Source: Paenibacillus maysiensis
GTDB lineage: Bacteria; Bacillota; Bacilli; Paenibacillales; Paenibacillaceae
Direction of reading: 5' to 3'
DNA: 42,672 nt
NCBI RefSeq assembly: GCF_000520815.1
Contig: NZ_ASRY01000223.1
Coordinates: 1-42,672, forward strand
Below the pieces are notes generated by a model. That model was not told the DNA's origin, made no database searches, and worked only from the letters and a program-made list of their open reading frames with translations. Made by a program: the position numbers and the translations under genes. Shown piece by piece: positions 1 through 8,767 of this stretch (position 1 is the first letter of the stretch; every line of letters starts with the position of its first letter).

Positions 1-72
1 GCTGCTTGTAGAGCACTATTCCGGCTACTCTGTTTTCATGTATATCTTTCGTTCAGCTCATACCATGAAAAA

Positions 73-107
73 AAATCCAAAAGCCCTTGCTTCAAAGCAA
101 GGGGCTT
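73..107 (-). terminator. Rho-independent terminator of the pectin operon
   Basis: Read on the minus strand, a GC-rich stem (CCCTTGCTT pairing with AAGCAAGGG, extended by AAGC/GCTT with one bulged base) is followed a few bases later by eight T residues. It lies about 160 bases beyond the GH43 stop codon, so it probably ends the leftward operon. The stretch from 108 to 269 shows no gene or other convincing signal. Confidence 0.75.
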
Positions 108-269
108 GAAGAAAATACCTTGATAAAAAATAACACCTGGTTACCACGGATGACTGCGGTTGCTTAAACAACATGTGTTGCACTTATATGTTATAGCGGC
201 GACCCGCCTGCTGCAATCATCAAAAAGTACAAAATGTTAGATAGACAACACAATCGTTATATTGTTGTT

Positions 270-1847
270 TTAAGAGGAGGGATGATCTTGTCCATGATAC
301 AGAAAGTTGCTAAAATCAGCGTAGCTGCCTTGAAATTGTTGCATGTCGTGGGCGGCAATCCCTACAAAATTTCCTGTAAATCCACCTGATAAAAAGCTGA
401 TATTTTGCTTTTCAAAAAGCGGAGTCCAGGCAGGTTCATTCCCGAGATGGTAATAAAACTGTCCTTGGGTTGCCTGGACTTCTACAGCCAAATGTACAGG
501 AAAATCCTCCTGAAGCGTAATCACATGGGGAACTAACGTGAATGTATCAGCTTCACATTGCATCATGCGCAGCACTTTTCCTTGTCCCTCTTCATAACTG
601 ACATAGGCATACAGATAATTTTCATCATTTAGATACAGCAGGAGCCCCGCCATTTGCAAATAGCTTACAGGTTGATATTCCAATGCCGTTTCTACCCGAA
701 AATGATGATCGGTTTGCCGGATGGCAAGCATATGATGCTGAAACAGGCTTTGAATGGATTCTCCAGCCAGAATTCGGAGATAGCCCGGACGCTGGCTCAG
801 TGAGCACCAACGATCATCCGCCAATATACGCAATGTGTTCCACGTTTTATTTAAAACGGGTCCCTTAAAAAAGTCTTCGAATACAAAACTGTGCTTCTGC
901 CCTGCCGTGAAAGGGGTTCCGATAGGTGCAGGTACTTCTAATTGCGGCGTATGGCCCCCTGCCGTTAATCGCAACCAGCCTTCATCATTCCAGTACACGT
1001 GCTGCAAGGCCGTTTCTCGCCCTAAAATGGCATATTTCCCTTCCAACGGACGTGTACATAAATGAGCCATATACCAATCGCCATCTGGCGTCTGCACAAG
1101 ACTGCCATGTCCTGCACATTGTAAAGGGAAGTCAGGACGATCGCGTGACGTAAGCATCGGGTTTTGTGGGTCCACTTCATACGGCCCGGATAGCTGCTTC
1201 GAGCGTGCTACAGTAACCGCATGTCCCGTACCCGTTCCACCTTCCGCTGTAATAAGGTAGTAATATCCGTTTTGCTTGTAGATATGGGGGGCTTCTGTCT
1301 TTTTCAAAGGCGTGCAATCAAAAATTTTCACAGGCTCACCAATAAGTTGTTGCTGCCTGCTATCGTATTCCTGCATGACAATACCTGAAGATTTATTGCT
1401 GTCCAACATGCGGTAATCCCACAATGCATTCAATAGCCATTTACGTCCGTCCTCGTCATGAAATAAAGACGGATCGAATCCACTGCTGTTAAGATAAACC
1501 GGGTCTGACCACGGTCCTTGGATCGCAGGCGCCGTCATCACAAAATTATGAACATCCTTGAACGGGCGTCTGGTGCTCTTCACATCCGTATAGAGCAGAT
1601 AAAAAAGGTTATCCGCGTAGCTAAGCTGCGGCGCCCAAATGCTGCAATTTTCCGGGTTTCCTTTTAAATCAACCTGATCCGTTAAAATATCCGTACAATG
1701 CTCCCAATGGGCCAAATCTTTGGACTGATACACCCGTACTCCCGGCAGCCACTCAAACGATGACACGACAATATAGTAAGTATCCTCGACTCGTACAATA
1801 CACGGATCGGGATTAAAGCCTTTTAATATGGGATTTTGGATCATCAT
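270..1847 (-). CDS. Glycoside hydrolase family 43 protein, two-domain
   Basis: This 525-residue protein probably removes arabinose or xylose from pectin side chains or oligosaccharides in the cytoplasm. The GH43 five-bladed propeller carries the three expected acids: Asp14 in FNPDPC (base), Asp125 in GFDPSLF and Glu185 in EAPHIY (acid). Roughly residues 310-520 look like the beta-sandwich (concanavalin-like) C-terminal domain common in beta-xylosidase type GH43. No signal peptide is seen. The frame stays open 84 codons upstream, but an AAGGAGGAGT ribosome site just before 1847 fixes the start at ATGATG. The gene overlaps the end of the methylesterase gene by 35 bases, so translation is probably coupled. 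The exact substrate (xylan, arabinan or galactan linkage) cannot be told from sequence alone. Confidence 0.9.
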   Translation of the reverse strand: MMIQNPILKGFNPDPCIVRVEDTYYIVVSSFEWLPGVRVYQSKDLAHWEHCTDILTDQVDLKGNPENCSIWAPQLSYADNLFYLLYTDVKSTRRPFKDVHNFVMTAPAIQGPWSDPVYLNSSGFDPSLFHDEDGRKWLLNALWDYRMLDSNKSSGIVMQEYDSRQQQLIGEPVKIFDCTPLKKTEAPHIYKQNGYYYLITAEGGTGTGHAVTVARSKQLSGPYEVDPQNPMLTSRDRPDFPLQCAGHGSLVQTPDGDWYMAHLCTRPLEGKYAILGRETALQHVYWNDEGWLRLTAGGHTPQLEVPAPIGTPFTAGQKHSFVFEDFFKGPVLNKTWNTLRILADDRWCSLSQRPGYLRILAGESIQSLFQHHMLAIRQTDHHFRVETALEYQPVSYLQMAGLLLYLNDENYLYAYVSYEEGQGKVLRMMQCEADTFTLVPHVITLQEDFPVHLAVEVQATQGQFYYHLGNEPAWTPLFEKQNISFLSGGFTGNFVGIAAHDMQQFQGSYADFSNFLYHGQDHPSS

Positions 1848-2817
1848 GAGAAATGACTCCTCCTTGCTTCCAAAAAGCGTCTCCACCAAAAACCTGCTCC
1901 TTGCTCCACGCTTCTGCTCCTGCTTCAAAACAACCCGCCCACGGAACACGCTGCCTACGCAACGAGGCAACCTCGGATACACCATACTCCTGATAACAAA
2001 CGGTTTTCTCATTTGCAGCATCGTCCCAATTGTCCCAGCCCCGTGGATCAATATGTTCGCCCATTTTACAATCCACAAATACAGTCTTGGCATACTCACG
2101 CCACGGCCGCCCCAAAAATACCGGAGTAATATCAGGCTCTGCGGTTAAGTAACATTGGTTGAACACATAGCCATACGCTTGTCCCTGAGGAGTAGAGGCG
2201 GCAGTGACATAGCTCGTTTGGTTCTCATGATGGCGCAAACTGCGAATTTCGCAATATTCAAAATAAGCTGTCGCTCCGCCAAAAATGAAATCGACCGTGC
2301 CCTCGATATAGCAATGCTGATAGAGCTGACGATAGTGCGCATGATGCTCTTTCAAATGGATGCCACCAAACTTCAGCCGTTCTTTCGGTGCCGGAGGCAG
2401 GGGGCCTGTAAATAACGTATCCTGATGCCCGCGAAAGGTACAGTTTCTAAAAACCGTTTCATCACAATGAGCATACACCGCAACAGCCTGCCCAATGGCT
2501 TCTCCCTGTCCAGCCGTGTTGGAAATGATAAGATTTTCCAGGATCAAATGACTGCCGCCTAAAAATAAAGTGGGAGTCGCAAAGGTTCCTATTTCGTCAC
2601 CTGCCTCATCCCGCTCCCTGGCATACCGATGCATTCGAATGTCTACCTGTCCGATGCCTATGATATGAAGATACGAACGGTAAATCCGCACCTCTTCCTC
2701 GTAGGTACCCGATAAAATATACAGCGTTTCCATTTCATTGGAAGACGACTGCTCCAATGCCGCAATCGCCTCCTGAATCGTATGGAAATCACAAAAGGAT
2801 TCTTTCCCTACCAGCAT
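1813..2817 (-). CDS. Pectin methylesterase (CE8 family), cytoplasmic form
   Basis: A 334-residue right-handed beta-helix enzyme expected to strip methyl esters from galacturonate residues, releasing methanol. The family signatures are in order: GQAVAVY with Gln110, GHQDTLF with the acid/base Asp133, DFIFGGA with the nucleophile Asp176, and LGRPWRE with Arg237. It starts directly at the catalytic domain with no signal peptide, which is unusual because most studied pectin methylesterases are secreted or periplasmic. Its neighbours suggest action on imported methylated oligogalacturonides. It begins 25 bases after the hydrolase stop codon and ends inside the GH43 gene. Confidence 0.93.
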   Translation of the reverse strand: MLVGKESFCDFHTIQEAIAALEQSSSNEMETLYILSGTYEEEVRIYRSYLHIIGIGQVDIRMHRYARERDEAGDEIGTFATPTLFLGGSHLILENLIISNTAGQGEAIGQAVAVYAHCDETVFRNCTFRGHQDTLFTGPLPPAPKERLKFGGIHLKEHHAHYRQLYQHCYIEGTVDFIFGGATAYFEYCEIRSLRHHENQTSYVTAASTPQGQAYGYVFNQCYLTAEPDITPVFLGRPWREYAKTVFVDCKMGEHIDPRGWDNWDDAANEKTVCYQEYGVSEVASLRRQRVPWAGCFEAGAEAWSKEQVFGGDAFWKQGGVISHDDPKSHIKRL

Positions 2818-2842
2818 GGTTGCCCCAATCCTTTCATTGAAT

Positions 2843-3727
2843 TTACAGATACTCGGCTAAAAATGATTGCCACGCCGTTCGCATTTCCAAAGTCTCCATA
2901 TGCCCGCCACCTGCAATCACAGGCTGCCAATGCTCAGGGTGACCTGCTTCCTGGTAAGCTTTCAGCAGTCCCTTCGCTAAATGCTCAACTCCTTCAATAG
3001 GACACATTCGGTCATTTTGGCCTGTTATGCTCATTCGTGGACGGGGAACAATCCGCTTTTGAATATCCAGCGTAGTAAAATGCTTTAACAAGCCAGGGAC
3101 ATAGGAATAGAAGCCATGGTGATCCAGACCCCTTTTGGCGATCAGCGTATGGGCATCTACCTGTCCGCAAATATCAATCGTGACCTGTATCCGCTCATCT
3201 AACGCTGCCAGCCACCACGCCATCAGGCCCCCCATCGACATGCCGATGGTTGCAATGCGAGAAGCATCAATGTCCTCACGCTGGCACATATAATCCACCA
3301 GACGACGGTTATCGTACAGCATCATGCCCCACAGCACTTGGCCCTGCCAGAGCATTTCCTTTACCAGCTCACTTTCGGTTTTACCCCCGCGTTCATTAAA
3401 GCCCCACATGTCAATACAACAAGCGCAATAGCCCATGTCTGTCAGGGTTTTAGCAAACGAGGGCTGCTGCAAGTAAGAACTGCTATGGATCAGTTCCTTG
3501 CGCCCGTTCGTATAATTGCCTCCATGCGAATGGTTGAAAATGACCACTGGAAACGGACCGTTTCCTTGTAATGGTGTGGCTACATAAGCTGGCACAGGCT
3601 CGATTCCGTTGATGTCCAGCAGGAGAGATTCCAGTTGGTATCCCTCTTGCTCCTCTTGCTTTAGCAGGGTGGCTGTAACGGGTCGATCTGCCGGAAGGTC
3701 TCCCAATGATGCTTGCAGCTTATCCAC
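2843..3727 (-). CDS. Alpha/beta hydrolase, dienelactone-hydrolase or acetyl-esterase like
   Basis: A 294-residue serine hydrolase with nucleophile elbow GMSMGG (Ser164), an acid in GQNDR (Asp239) and a C-terminal His276 in GGGHME. The HSHGG motif near residue 66 would form the oxyanion hole. The fold resembles dienelactone hydrolases and the acetyl-xylan esterase-like proteins found in polysaccharide loci. In a pectin operon a deacetylase acting on acetylated galacturonate or side-chain sugars is plausible, but that is inference. Translation starts at GTG with a good AAGGAGGG site upstream. The gene lies between the GH28 and methylesterase genes with gaps of about 25 bases. No signal peptide. 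Confidence 0.85.
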   Translation of the reverse strand: MDKLQASLGDLPADRPVTATLLKQEEQEGYQLESLLLDINGIEPVPAYVATPLQGNGPFPVVIFNHSHGGNYTNGRKELIHSSSYLQQPSFAKTLTDMGYCACCIDMWGFNERGGKTESELVKEMLWQGQVLWGMMLYDNRRLVDYMCQREDIDASRIATIGMSMGGLMAWWLAALDERIQVTIDICGQVDAHTLIAKRGLDHHGFYSYVPGLLKHFTTLDIQKRIVPRPRMSITGQNDRMCPIEGVEHLAKGLLKAYQEAGHPEHWQPVIAGGGHMETLEMRTAWQSFLAEYL

Positions 3728-3751
3728 GTTTTCCCTCCTTCCATGCCCCTC

Positions 3752-5113
3752 CTAATTAAAAATATTTTGTTCAGAAGGTTGTATCGTTACTTGTTCAATC
3801 AGCTTTTCAGGTTGGTTTGTATTCTTCGAATGACAACGGTTGACTTCAACGCCTTCCCCGTTTTCAATATAAAAAGCAGGACCTTCATGATTCTCAATGG
3901 TCACCTGTTGAAAACGGATATCTCTAACATTGCCTAAATAAAAACCACGGTTGTTCATATCCTCGATCCCTGTCATCATGGCAGGACGGCCGGGAATTGC
4001 ATTCTTCGCCATGGAAATATCAATATTGGAAAATGTAATTTCAGCAATATATTGTTCTGCAAGTCCGTATAAGAACCCCGCTGCCGCATGAACCTGACGT
4101 GCCGTGATATCGGAAAAATGAATCCGTCTAAAGCACGGCGTTTCATCGGTAATTGGATAGGGATTTTTGTCCCAGACATATTTGTCTTTGCCCCGAGGGC
4201 CGCAGAAATAATAGAGATTCAGAATAAATGGACAAATCACATCTTCCATCACAATATTGCTAACGCGAATATCCTCGACGATTCCGCCGCGTCCCCGTCT
4301 TGATTTCAGGCGGATGCCCCGATCCGTTTGCTTGAACACACAATTGCTGATCGTGACATTACGGATATCTCCACTCATCTCGCTGCCCAGTACGACAGCG
4401 CCATGTCCATGCACCATCGTACAGTTGGTAATCGTTATATTTTCACAAGGAATCTTCTCCTTTGTATCTTCGGTTCCTGCTTTGATCGCAATACAATCAT
4501 CGCCCACATCAATATTGCAGTTGCTAATACGAACATTGGAACAGGATTCGGGATTAATGCCGTCCGTATTGGGGGAATCCGCCGGGTTAAGAATGGACAC
4601 ATTGTCAATCGTGACGTTGTAGCAAGCGATGGGATTTACAGTCCAACTTGGGGAATTTTTCAACATAACATCTTTAATGGTGACCCGCTGACAACGATCA
4701 AAGCTGATTAATTTCGGTCTGGGGTACTGCAACTGCTCCGGATGATTCCGATGCTTTTCCCACCACGGCTGACCATTTCCATCCAAAGTACCGCTGCCTG
4801 TAATTGAAATATTTTCGAGGTTCTGCCCGTAAATGCACGAAGCACGTACTTCCCGCTGAACGCCTTCCCATCTGGACTCCACCACAGGATAATCCTCCGG
4901 GTCGGAACTAAAGGAAAGAACTGCACCGGGGCTTACATGCAGTTCAATGTTACTTTTTAAAAAGATAGCCCCTGTCAGATACGTACCTGAGGGAACAAAA
5001 ATCGTTCCTCCCCCGGCATTGCTGGCCGCTTCAATCGCAGCCGTAATCGCTCCTGTTACTAATGTCTTGCCATCCTCAATTGCTCCATAATCTACAATGT
5101 TATACACTTGCAT
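3752..5113 (-). CDS. Glycoside hydrolase family 28 polygalacturonase
   Basis: A 453-residue parallel beta-helix enzyme that should hydrolyse alpha-1,4-galacturonan or its oligomers. All four GH28 signatures are present: SPNTDG (Asp184), GDDC (Asp205 and Asp206), GHG (His237) and RLK (residues 268-270). The N-terminus (YNIVDYGA) begins straight at the pectate-lyase-like fold and has no signal peptide, pointing to an intracellular, probably exo-acting enzyme. An AGGAGAG site precedes the ATG. It is the first enzyme gene after the binding-protein gene, separated from it by 238 bases that contain inverted repeats. Rhamnogalacturonan hydrolase is an alternative within the same family. Confidence 0.92.
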   Translation of the reverse strand: MQVYNIVDYGAIEDGKTLVTGAITAAIEAASNAGGGTIFVPSGTYLTGAIFLKSNIELHVSPGAVLSFSSDPEDYPVVESRWEGVQREVRASCIYGQNLENISITGSGTLDGNGQPWWEKHRNHPEQLQYPRPKLISFDRCQRVTIKDVMLKNSPSWTVNPIACYNVTIDNVSILNPADSPNTDGINPESCSNVRISNCNIDVGDDCIAIKAGTEDTKEKIPCENITITNCTMVHGHGAVVLGSEMSGDIRNVTISNCVFKQTDRGIRLKSRRGRGGIVEDIRVSNIVMEDVICPFILNLYYFCGPRGKDKYVWDKNPYPITDETPCFRRIHFSDITARQVHAAAGFLYGLAEQYIAEITFSNIDISMAKNAIPGRPAMMTGIEDMNNRGFYLGNVRDIRFQQVTIENHEGPAFYIENGEGVEVNRCHSKNTNQPEKLIEQVTIQPSEQNIFN

Positions 5114-5196
5114 CTCGGTTCTCTCCTGTCTTTCATATTTTGTGGATACGAAAATGATTTATAGGCTGAACTTAAAAATACACTGGAAAACGGAGT

Positions 5197-5309
5197 AGGC
5201 GGAATGGTGCTGAACAAGCGTCAGCAGTCGCCTTTGCCCCCGGATTTTTACATTAAATAAATTGTTCAAGAAATCTGAGGGCAACAGCGATGGTAAGCAC
5301 CATCCGCCT
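5197..5309 (-). repeat. Inverted repeats between the binding-protein and GH28 genes
   Basis: AGGCGGAATGGTGCT (5197-5211) is the reverse complement, apart from one extra A, of AGCACCATCCGCCT (5296-5309). Directly inside the left arm, TGAACAA (5211-5217) matches TTGTTCA (5262-5268). A local alternative hairpin, GATGGT-AAGC-ACCATC, lies at 5289-5304. There is no T-run after the stem on the minus strand, so a processing or stabilising structure between the highly needed binding-protein message and the enzyme genes is more likely than a terminator. Confidence 0.55.
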
Positions 5310-5351
5310 GCGTAGTGGCACTTCATGTACACTGATGTTCAACCTATATCC

Positions 5352-6854
5352 TTATTTTTTTGATTTCTTGTACGCTTCCTCATACTCAGAGATGATCTGT
5401 GATCCACCAGAATTTTTCCAGTTCTCTACGGCTGCTTTGAATCCGGCTTCATCGGTCTCACCCATAATAAATTTGAACGTAGCATCGGTAATAATTTTTT
5501 CAAGTTCAGTTCCTTTTTCATTGGCAGTTACAGAATCCAGAGGAACAGTTGGGTCCAAAACGGCAAAATCGTTATTTTCCTTGATTAATTGATTGGCTAG
5601 TTCCTTCTCAGGGTTGGCATCTTTTAACGTGTAAGTTACTTCACTCGGTCTGGAGCTTGCAAACGGCTGTACATCTGCTTGCCACAAATCGGTGTTAATA
5701 ATTCTGAAAGCTCCTTCATTATCAATGTCATAATGAGTTCCCTTGATACCACCTGTCATGTCCATAAATACTTCTTCATCAATCAAATCATTGACAAATT
5801 GGAGCAATCTTTTCAATTGAGCTTCCGTCTTTACCTCGGATTTAGGAAATGCCAGCAAACCGCCAACTCCGCTGCCCTCGGACCAAATGTGATATTTACC
5901 GTCTCCATTGGAGATTTTGTTTACAGGCACCAGCTTAAGCCCCTTTTGCAAGCCTTGTGACAGATTTCTCAAGTTTGTGATATCCACCATTCCCGTATAA
6001 ATTCCGGTTTTCCCTTGAGCAAATTGCTGCTGCTGATCAGTTTTAGCGGTTACGGCGAAATCCTTCGATATATACCCGTTCTTATATAATTTATTGGAAT
6101 ACTTTAACGTTTCCAAATATTGAGGTGTATCAAATTCCGGCGTAAACTTGCCATTCTCATCTACTTTCCAGCCATTAGGTGTGCCAAAATAAGAGCTTAA
6201 GGTTTTAAAGCTGCTGTAGCGCAGATCAGATCTGTCGCCAAAGCCTGTCGTATCCTTTTTGCCATTACCGTCCGGATCATCTTCTGTAAACGCTCTCGCA
6301 ACTTCGTATAGCTCATCCAAGGTCGTAGGTACTTTAAGTCCTAAACGATCCAGCCAATCTTTGCGAATAACCAAGCCTGCTCGTGCCAAATTTTTCTGGA
6401 ATGGAACTCCATACAGAACTCCCTCGATGGAAGCTGCATTTCTAACTTCGGGAGGTATCTTTTTTAAATTGTCATAATCGTCCAGATAGCTCCCTACATC
6501 CCAGAATAGACCTGATTTCAATGAACTTCGAACTGAAGAATTTGTCATCATCGTAAGAGTCACGATATCCGCCAATTCACCGGACGCCAGCGCTGTAGTG
6601 ATTCTCTCTTCTTTCGATGCATCAGGAACCCAGTTGAACGTAATCTTGGAATTCGTGTATTTTTCAATTTTGTTCTTAATCGTATCTGTAGGTGGAGAGG
6701 CTGTGTGCAATACATTTAACCAGGTTAATTCCAGCTTTGAATTCGGATCATACGTTTGGTTGGCTTGATCTCCTGCTCCTTTTTCACCACAGGCTGCTAA
6801 AAAAATACTCATGACCATAAGTACGGCTAGAAGGCCCGATATCCCTTTTTTCAT
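5352..6854 (-). CDS. Extracellular solute-binding lipoprotein of a sugar ABC transporter
   Basis: A 500-residue family 1 binding protein of the LplA/YtcQ type. The N-terminus is a lipoprotein signal with lipobox LAAC (Cys22), so it should be tethered to the outer face of the membrane. The DPDGNGKKD stretch near residue 195 resembles the calcium-binding-like loop of this subfamily. It lies between the YesL-like gene and the GH28 gene and shares a locus with two CUT1-type permeases. The substrate is inferred from the neighbours to be a pectin-derived oligosaccharide. AAAGGAG lies at the right distance from the ATG. Confidence 0.93.
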   Translation of the reverse strand: MKKGISGLLAVLMVMSIFLAACGEKGAGDQANQTYDPNSKLELTWLNVLHTASPPTDTIKNKIEKYTNSKITFNWVPDASKEERITTALASGELADIVTLTMMTNSSVRSSLKSGLFWDVGSYLDDYDNLKKIPPEVRNAASIEGVLYGVPFQKNLARAGLVIRKDWLDRLGLKVPTTLDELYEVARAFTEDDPDGNGKKDTTGFGDRSDLRYSSFKTLSSYFGTPNGWKVDENGKFTPEFDTPQYLETLKYSNKLYKNGYISKDFAVTAKTDQQQQFAQGKTGIYTGMVDITNLRNLSQGLQKGLKLVPVNKISNGDGKYHIWSEGSGVGGLLAFPKSEVKTEAQLKRLLQFVNDLIDEEVFMDMTGGIKGTHYDIDNEGAFRIINTDLWQADVQPFASSRPSEVTYTLKDANPEKELANQLIKENNDFAVLDPTVPLDSVTANEKGTELEKIITDATFKFIMGETDEAGFKAAVENWKNSGGSQIISEYEEAYKKSKK

Positions 6855-6882
6855 TGTGTTTGCTCCTTTTCTGATCGTATAT

Positions 6883-7506
6883 TCATGCCATATCTTCCTC
6901 TTTCACCAGAACCTCTCGCTCTATTTTGCTAAACACCTGATGCGTCATCCACATCACGAGATAACCGATAATACTGGCTCCGGCAAAAGTCAGAATTCCT
7001 GGGTACAAGCCTAGAATCAATGTAAAAAGCGCGACAATCGCAACAAAAAGAACAAGTGTATATTGCAAATACGAAAACCCAATCACCACGGACATTCTGA
7101 TTTTCAGCTTGATCCCTTTCCAATCATAATGAGCCAGTAACGGGAAAATGTACGCCAACGAGATGAGATACAAAAAGGCACCAATAAGCGTCACTACGCG
7201 AACATACCAGGACGAGACATTGACGATATCCACATAGAGCACGTAGCCCACGAGGCTGTAAATCGCTCCAATGATCGCCGCTTCTTTAAAGCTTTCTCTA
7301 AAGTAACGTACAAACGTGGAGAAAATGGCGACCTCCTCATTCCCCCGAATCCATTGCCTTAAAATACTGAGCATAGCGACAGTTGCAGGTCCCACGCCTA
7401 TAAATCCCAAGCCCAGAATCGTCGCAACCGTCCACAGCAAATTAAGGTAAACCAGCCGGAGTAGGCGCATACACCATTTGTTCATGTTTTCTACAAACCG
7501 TACCAT
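6883..7506 (-). CDS. YesL-like DUF624 membrane protein
   Basis: A 207-residue integral membrane protein with about five hydrophobic segments. It begins MVRFVENMNKWCMRLLRLVYLN and carries the early GFIGVGPAT motif typical of the DUF624/YesL family. Members nearly always sit in operons of CUT1 sugar transporters, as YesL does in the B. subtilis rhamnogalacturonan locus, but their role is not established. An accessory role in transporter assembly or signalling is possible. The gene is between the permease (21-base gap) and the binding protein (28-base gap), and a GGAAGGA site precedes the ATG. Confidence 0.85.
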   Translation of the reverse strand: MVRFVENMNKWCMRLLRLVYLNLLWTVATILGLGFIGVGPATVAMLSILRQWIRGNEEVAIFSTFVRYFRESFKEAAIIGAIYSLVGYVLYVDIVNVSSWYVRVVTLIGAFLYLISLAYIFPLLAHYDWKGIKLKIRMSVVIGFSYLQYTLVLFVAIVALFTLILGLYPGILTFAGASIIGYLVMWMTHQVFSKIEREVLVKEEDMA

Positions 7507-7527
7507 TCCGCATCCTTCCCGTCGTCA

Positions 7528-8499
7528 TTAGTAAACGCCGTCTTCACCAAATTTCTTGGCCAGTCGATTGGAGCCCATGATCAGGATTAATCCCACCACG
7601 CCTTTAAAAAGTCCTACCGTCGTACTGAAGCTTAATTGTCCATTCTTTAAGCCCGCTGTATAAATGTAGGTGTCAAAGATTTCGGCAACCTCGCGGTTTA
7701 ATGAGTTCAATAGCAGATACATATGCTCAAAGCCCAAATCCAGCGTGCTGCCGATTTTCAAAATTAACAACGTAATAATGACTGGGCGAATCGCAGGCAA
7801 GGTAACATGCCATGTTTTTCGGAGACGTCCGGCACCATCCATTTCTGCTGCCTCATACAGTTGCGTATCCACGACTGTAATCGCCGATAGATAAATGATG
7901 GTGGACCAGCCGAGTTCCTTCCAGATCACTTGCCCCATATAAACGGTACGCAACCATTCCGGGGAAGTTAAGAAGCTGATCTTCTCACCGCCTAGCGCAG
8001 CAATCATTTCATTCAGTACCCCGCCGTCTACGGTTAAAAATACATAGGAAATCGAAACAATGATGACCCATGACATAAAGTGCGGGATGTAGATAATCGT
8101 TTGGATGATATTTTTAAAAACAAGCTTCCTGACCTCATTCAGCATCAATGCCAAAATAATCGGTAATGGAAAGAAGATCACAATGTTGAGCGCAAACAAA
8201 ACCAAGGTGTTACGTAATAGCATGAAAAACGTGGGCTCGGTAAATAAACGAATGAAATGCTTCATTCCTACCCACGGGCTGCCCGTGATTCCCAGAAAGG
8301 CTTGATAATCCTGAAACGCAATGACCAGGCCGCCCATAGGTAAATACTTAAAAATAATGAAGTACACCAGCCCGGGTAAAACCATCAGATACAGCAACTT
8401 ATGTTTTTGCATACGTAAAAGATTTTCCGTCGTTCTGTTGTTCTTTTTCTTTTTCATATTCGGTTTCATGTTCGGTGCGGGGACACTTGAAACTTTCAT
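7528..8499 (-). CDS. ABC transporter permease, LplB/YteP type
   Basis: A 323-residue inner-membrane component of a CUT1 oligosaccharide importer, with six predicted membrane spans. The EAA loop that contacts the ATPase is visible as YEAAEMDGAGRLRKTWHVTLP. The frame extends six codons upstream to a TTG, but that region is itself the ribosome site (AAGGAGGT), so the ATG at 8499 is the likely start. It is the first gene of the leftward operon. Its partner permease is divergently transcribed from 8768. No ATP-binding subunit is encoded nearby; in this family a shared ATPase such as MsmX usually serves. Confidence 0.93.
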   Translation of the reverse strand: MKVSSVPAPNMKPNMKKKKNNRTTENLLRMQKHKLLYLMVLPGLVYFIIFKYLPMGGLVIAFQDYQAFLGITGSPWVGMKHFIRLFTEPTFFMLLRNTLVLFALNIVIFFPLPIILALMLNEVRKLVFKNIIQTIIYIPHFMSWVIIVSISYVFLTVDGGVLNEMIAALGGEKISFLTSPEWLRTVYMGQVIWKELGWSTIIYLSAITVVDTQLYEAAEMDGAGRLRKTWHVTLPAIRPVIITLLILKIGSTLDLGFEHMYLLLNSLNREVAEIFDTYIYTAGLKNGQLSFSTTVGLFKGVVGLILIMGSNRLAKKFGEDGVY

Positions 8500-8564
8500 T
8501 AGCTCGACCTCCTTCAAACGTTCCTGTATACGTTTTCAAGAGTACGTGATTTTTTGCGTTACGC

Positions 8565-8593
8565 ATATAATCATCAAATGATAGCGTTTACAA
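8565..8593 (-). promoter_or_regulatory. Promoter of the leftward pectin operon
   Basis: On the minus strand TTGTAA (8588-8593) and TTATAT (8565-8570) are separated by 17 bases, a sigma-A-like arrangement about 65 bases before the permease start. The -35 box is inside a perfect cre match, so repression by CcpA would block polymerase directly. Confidence 0.55.
8579..8592 (+). promoter_or_regulatory. cre site (CcpA operator)
   Basis: TGATAGCGTTTACA matches the consensus TGWNANCGNTNWCA at every position. It overlaps the predicted -35 box of the leftward operon. Catabolite repression of a pectin locus is expected biology, so this is a well-supported operator although unproven. Confidence 0.75.
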
Positions 8594-8630
8594 AACCTTA
8601 TATACCGCCTATTTTCCGGCTTTTCACCTT

Positions 8631-8662
8631 ACCTAATGATTACTACACAACCTAATGATTAC
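8631..8662. repeat. 13-bp direct repeat, candidate AraC-type operator
   Basis: ACCTAATGATTAC occurs at 8631-8643 and again at 8650-8662, identical over 13 bases and offset by 19 bases (about two helix turns). It lies in the middle of the 268-bp region between the divergent permease genes. AraC-family activators commonly bind paired direct repeats, and an AraC-type regulator is encoded just downstream of the rightward permease. Assigning the repeat to that regulator is inference. Confidence 0.55.
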
Positions 8663-8732
8663 CCTCTTTTTTCCACGCTTAGGAGAACACCTCAAGATTT
8701 GATTATATACGGAATTCCGCCCTCTTGATACA

Positions 8733-8753
8733 GTTTACATGTAAACGATTACG
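8733..8753 (+). promoter_or_regulatory. Palindrome and second cre-like site ahead of the rightward permease
   Basis: GTTTACATGTAAAC (8733-8746) is a perfect 14-base palindrome. TGTAAACGATTACG (8740-8753) overlaps it and matches the cre consensus at 13 of 14 positions. The pair ends just before the GAGGAGGT ribosome site, so a bound repressor would act downstream of the promoter. Confidence 0.5.
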
Positions 8754-8767
8754 AGGAGGTCAAACAC

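Noticed and set aside
2097..2099. Far upstream start for the GH43 gene
   Set aside because: The extra 84 codons overlap the methylesterase, are not GH43-like, and the strong ribosome site lies just before 1847.
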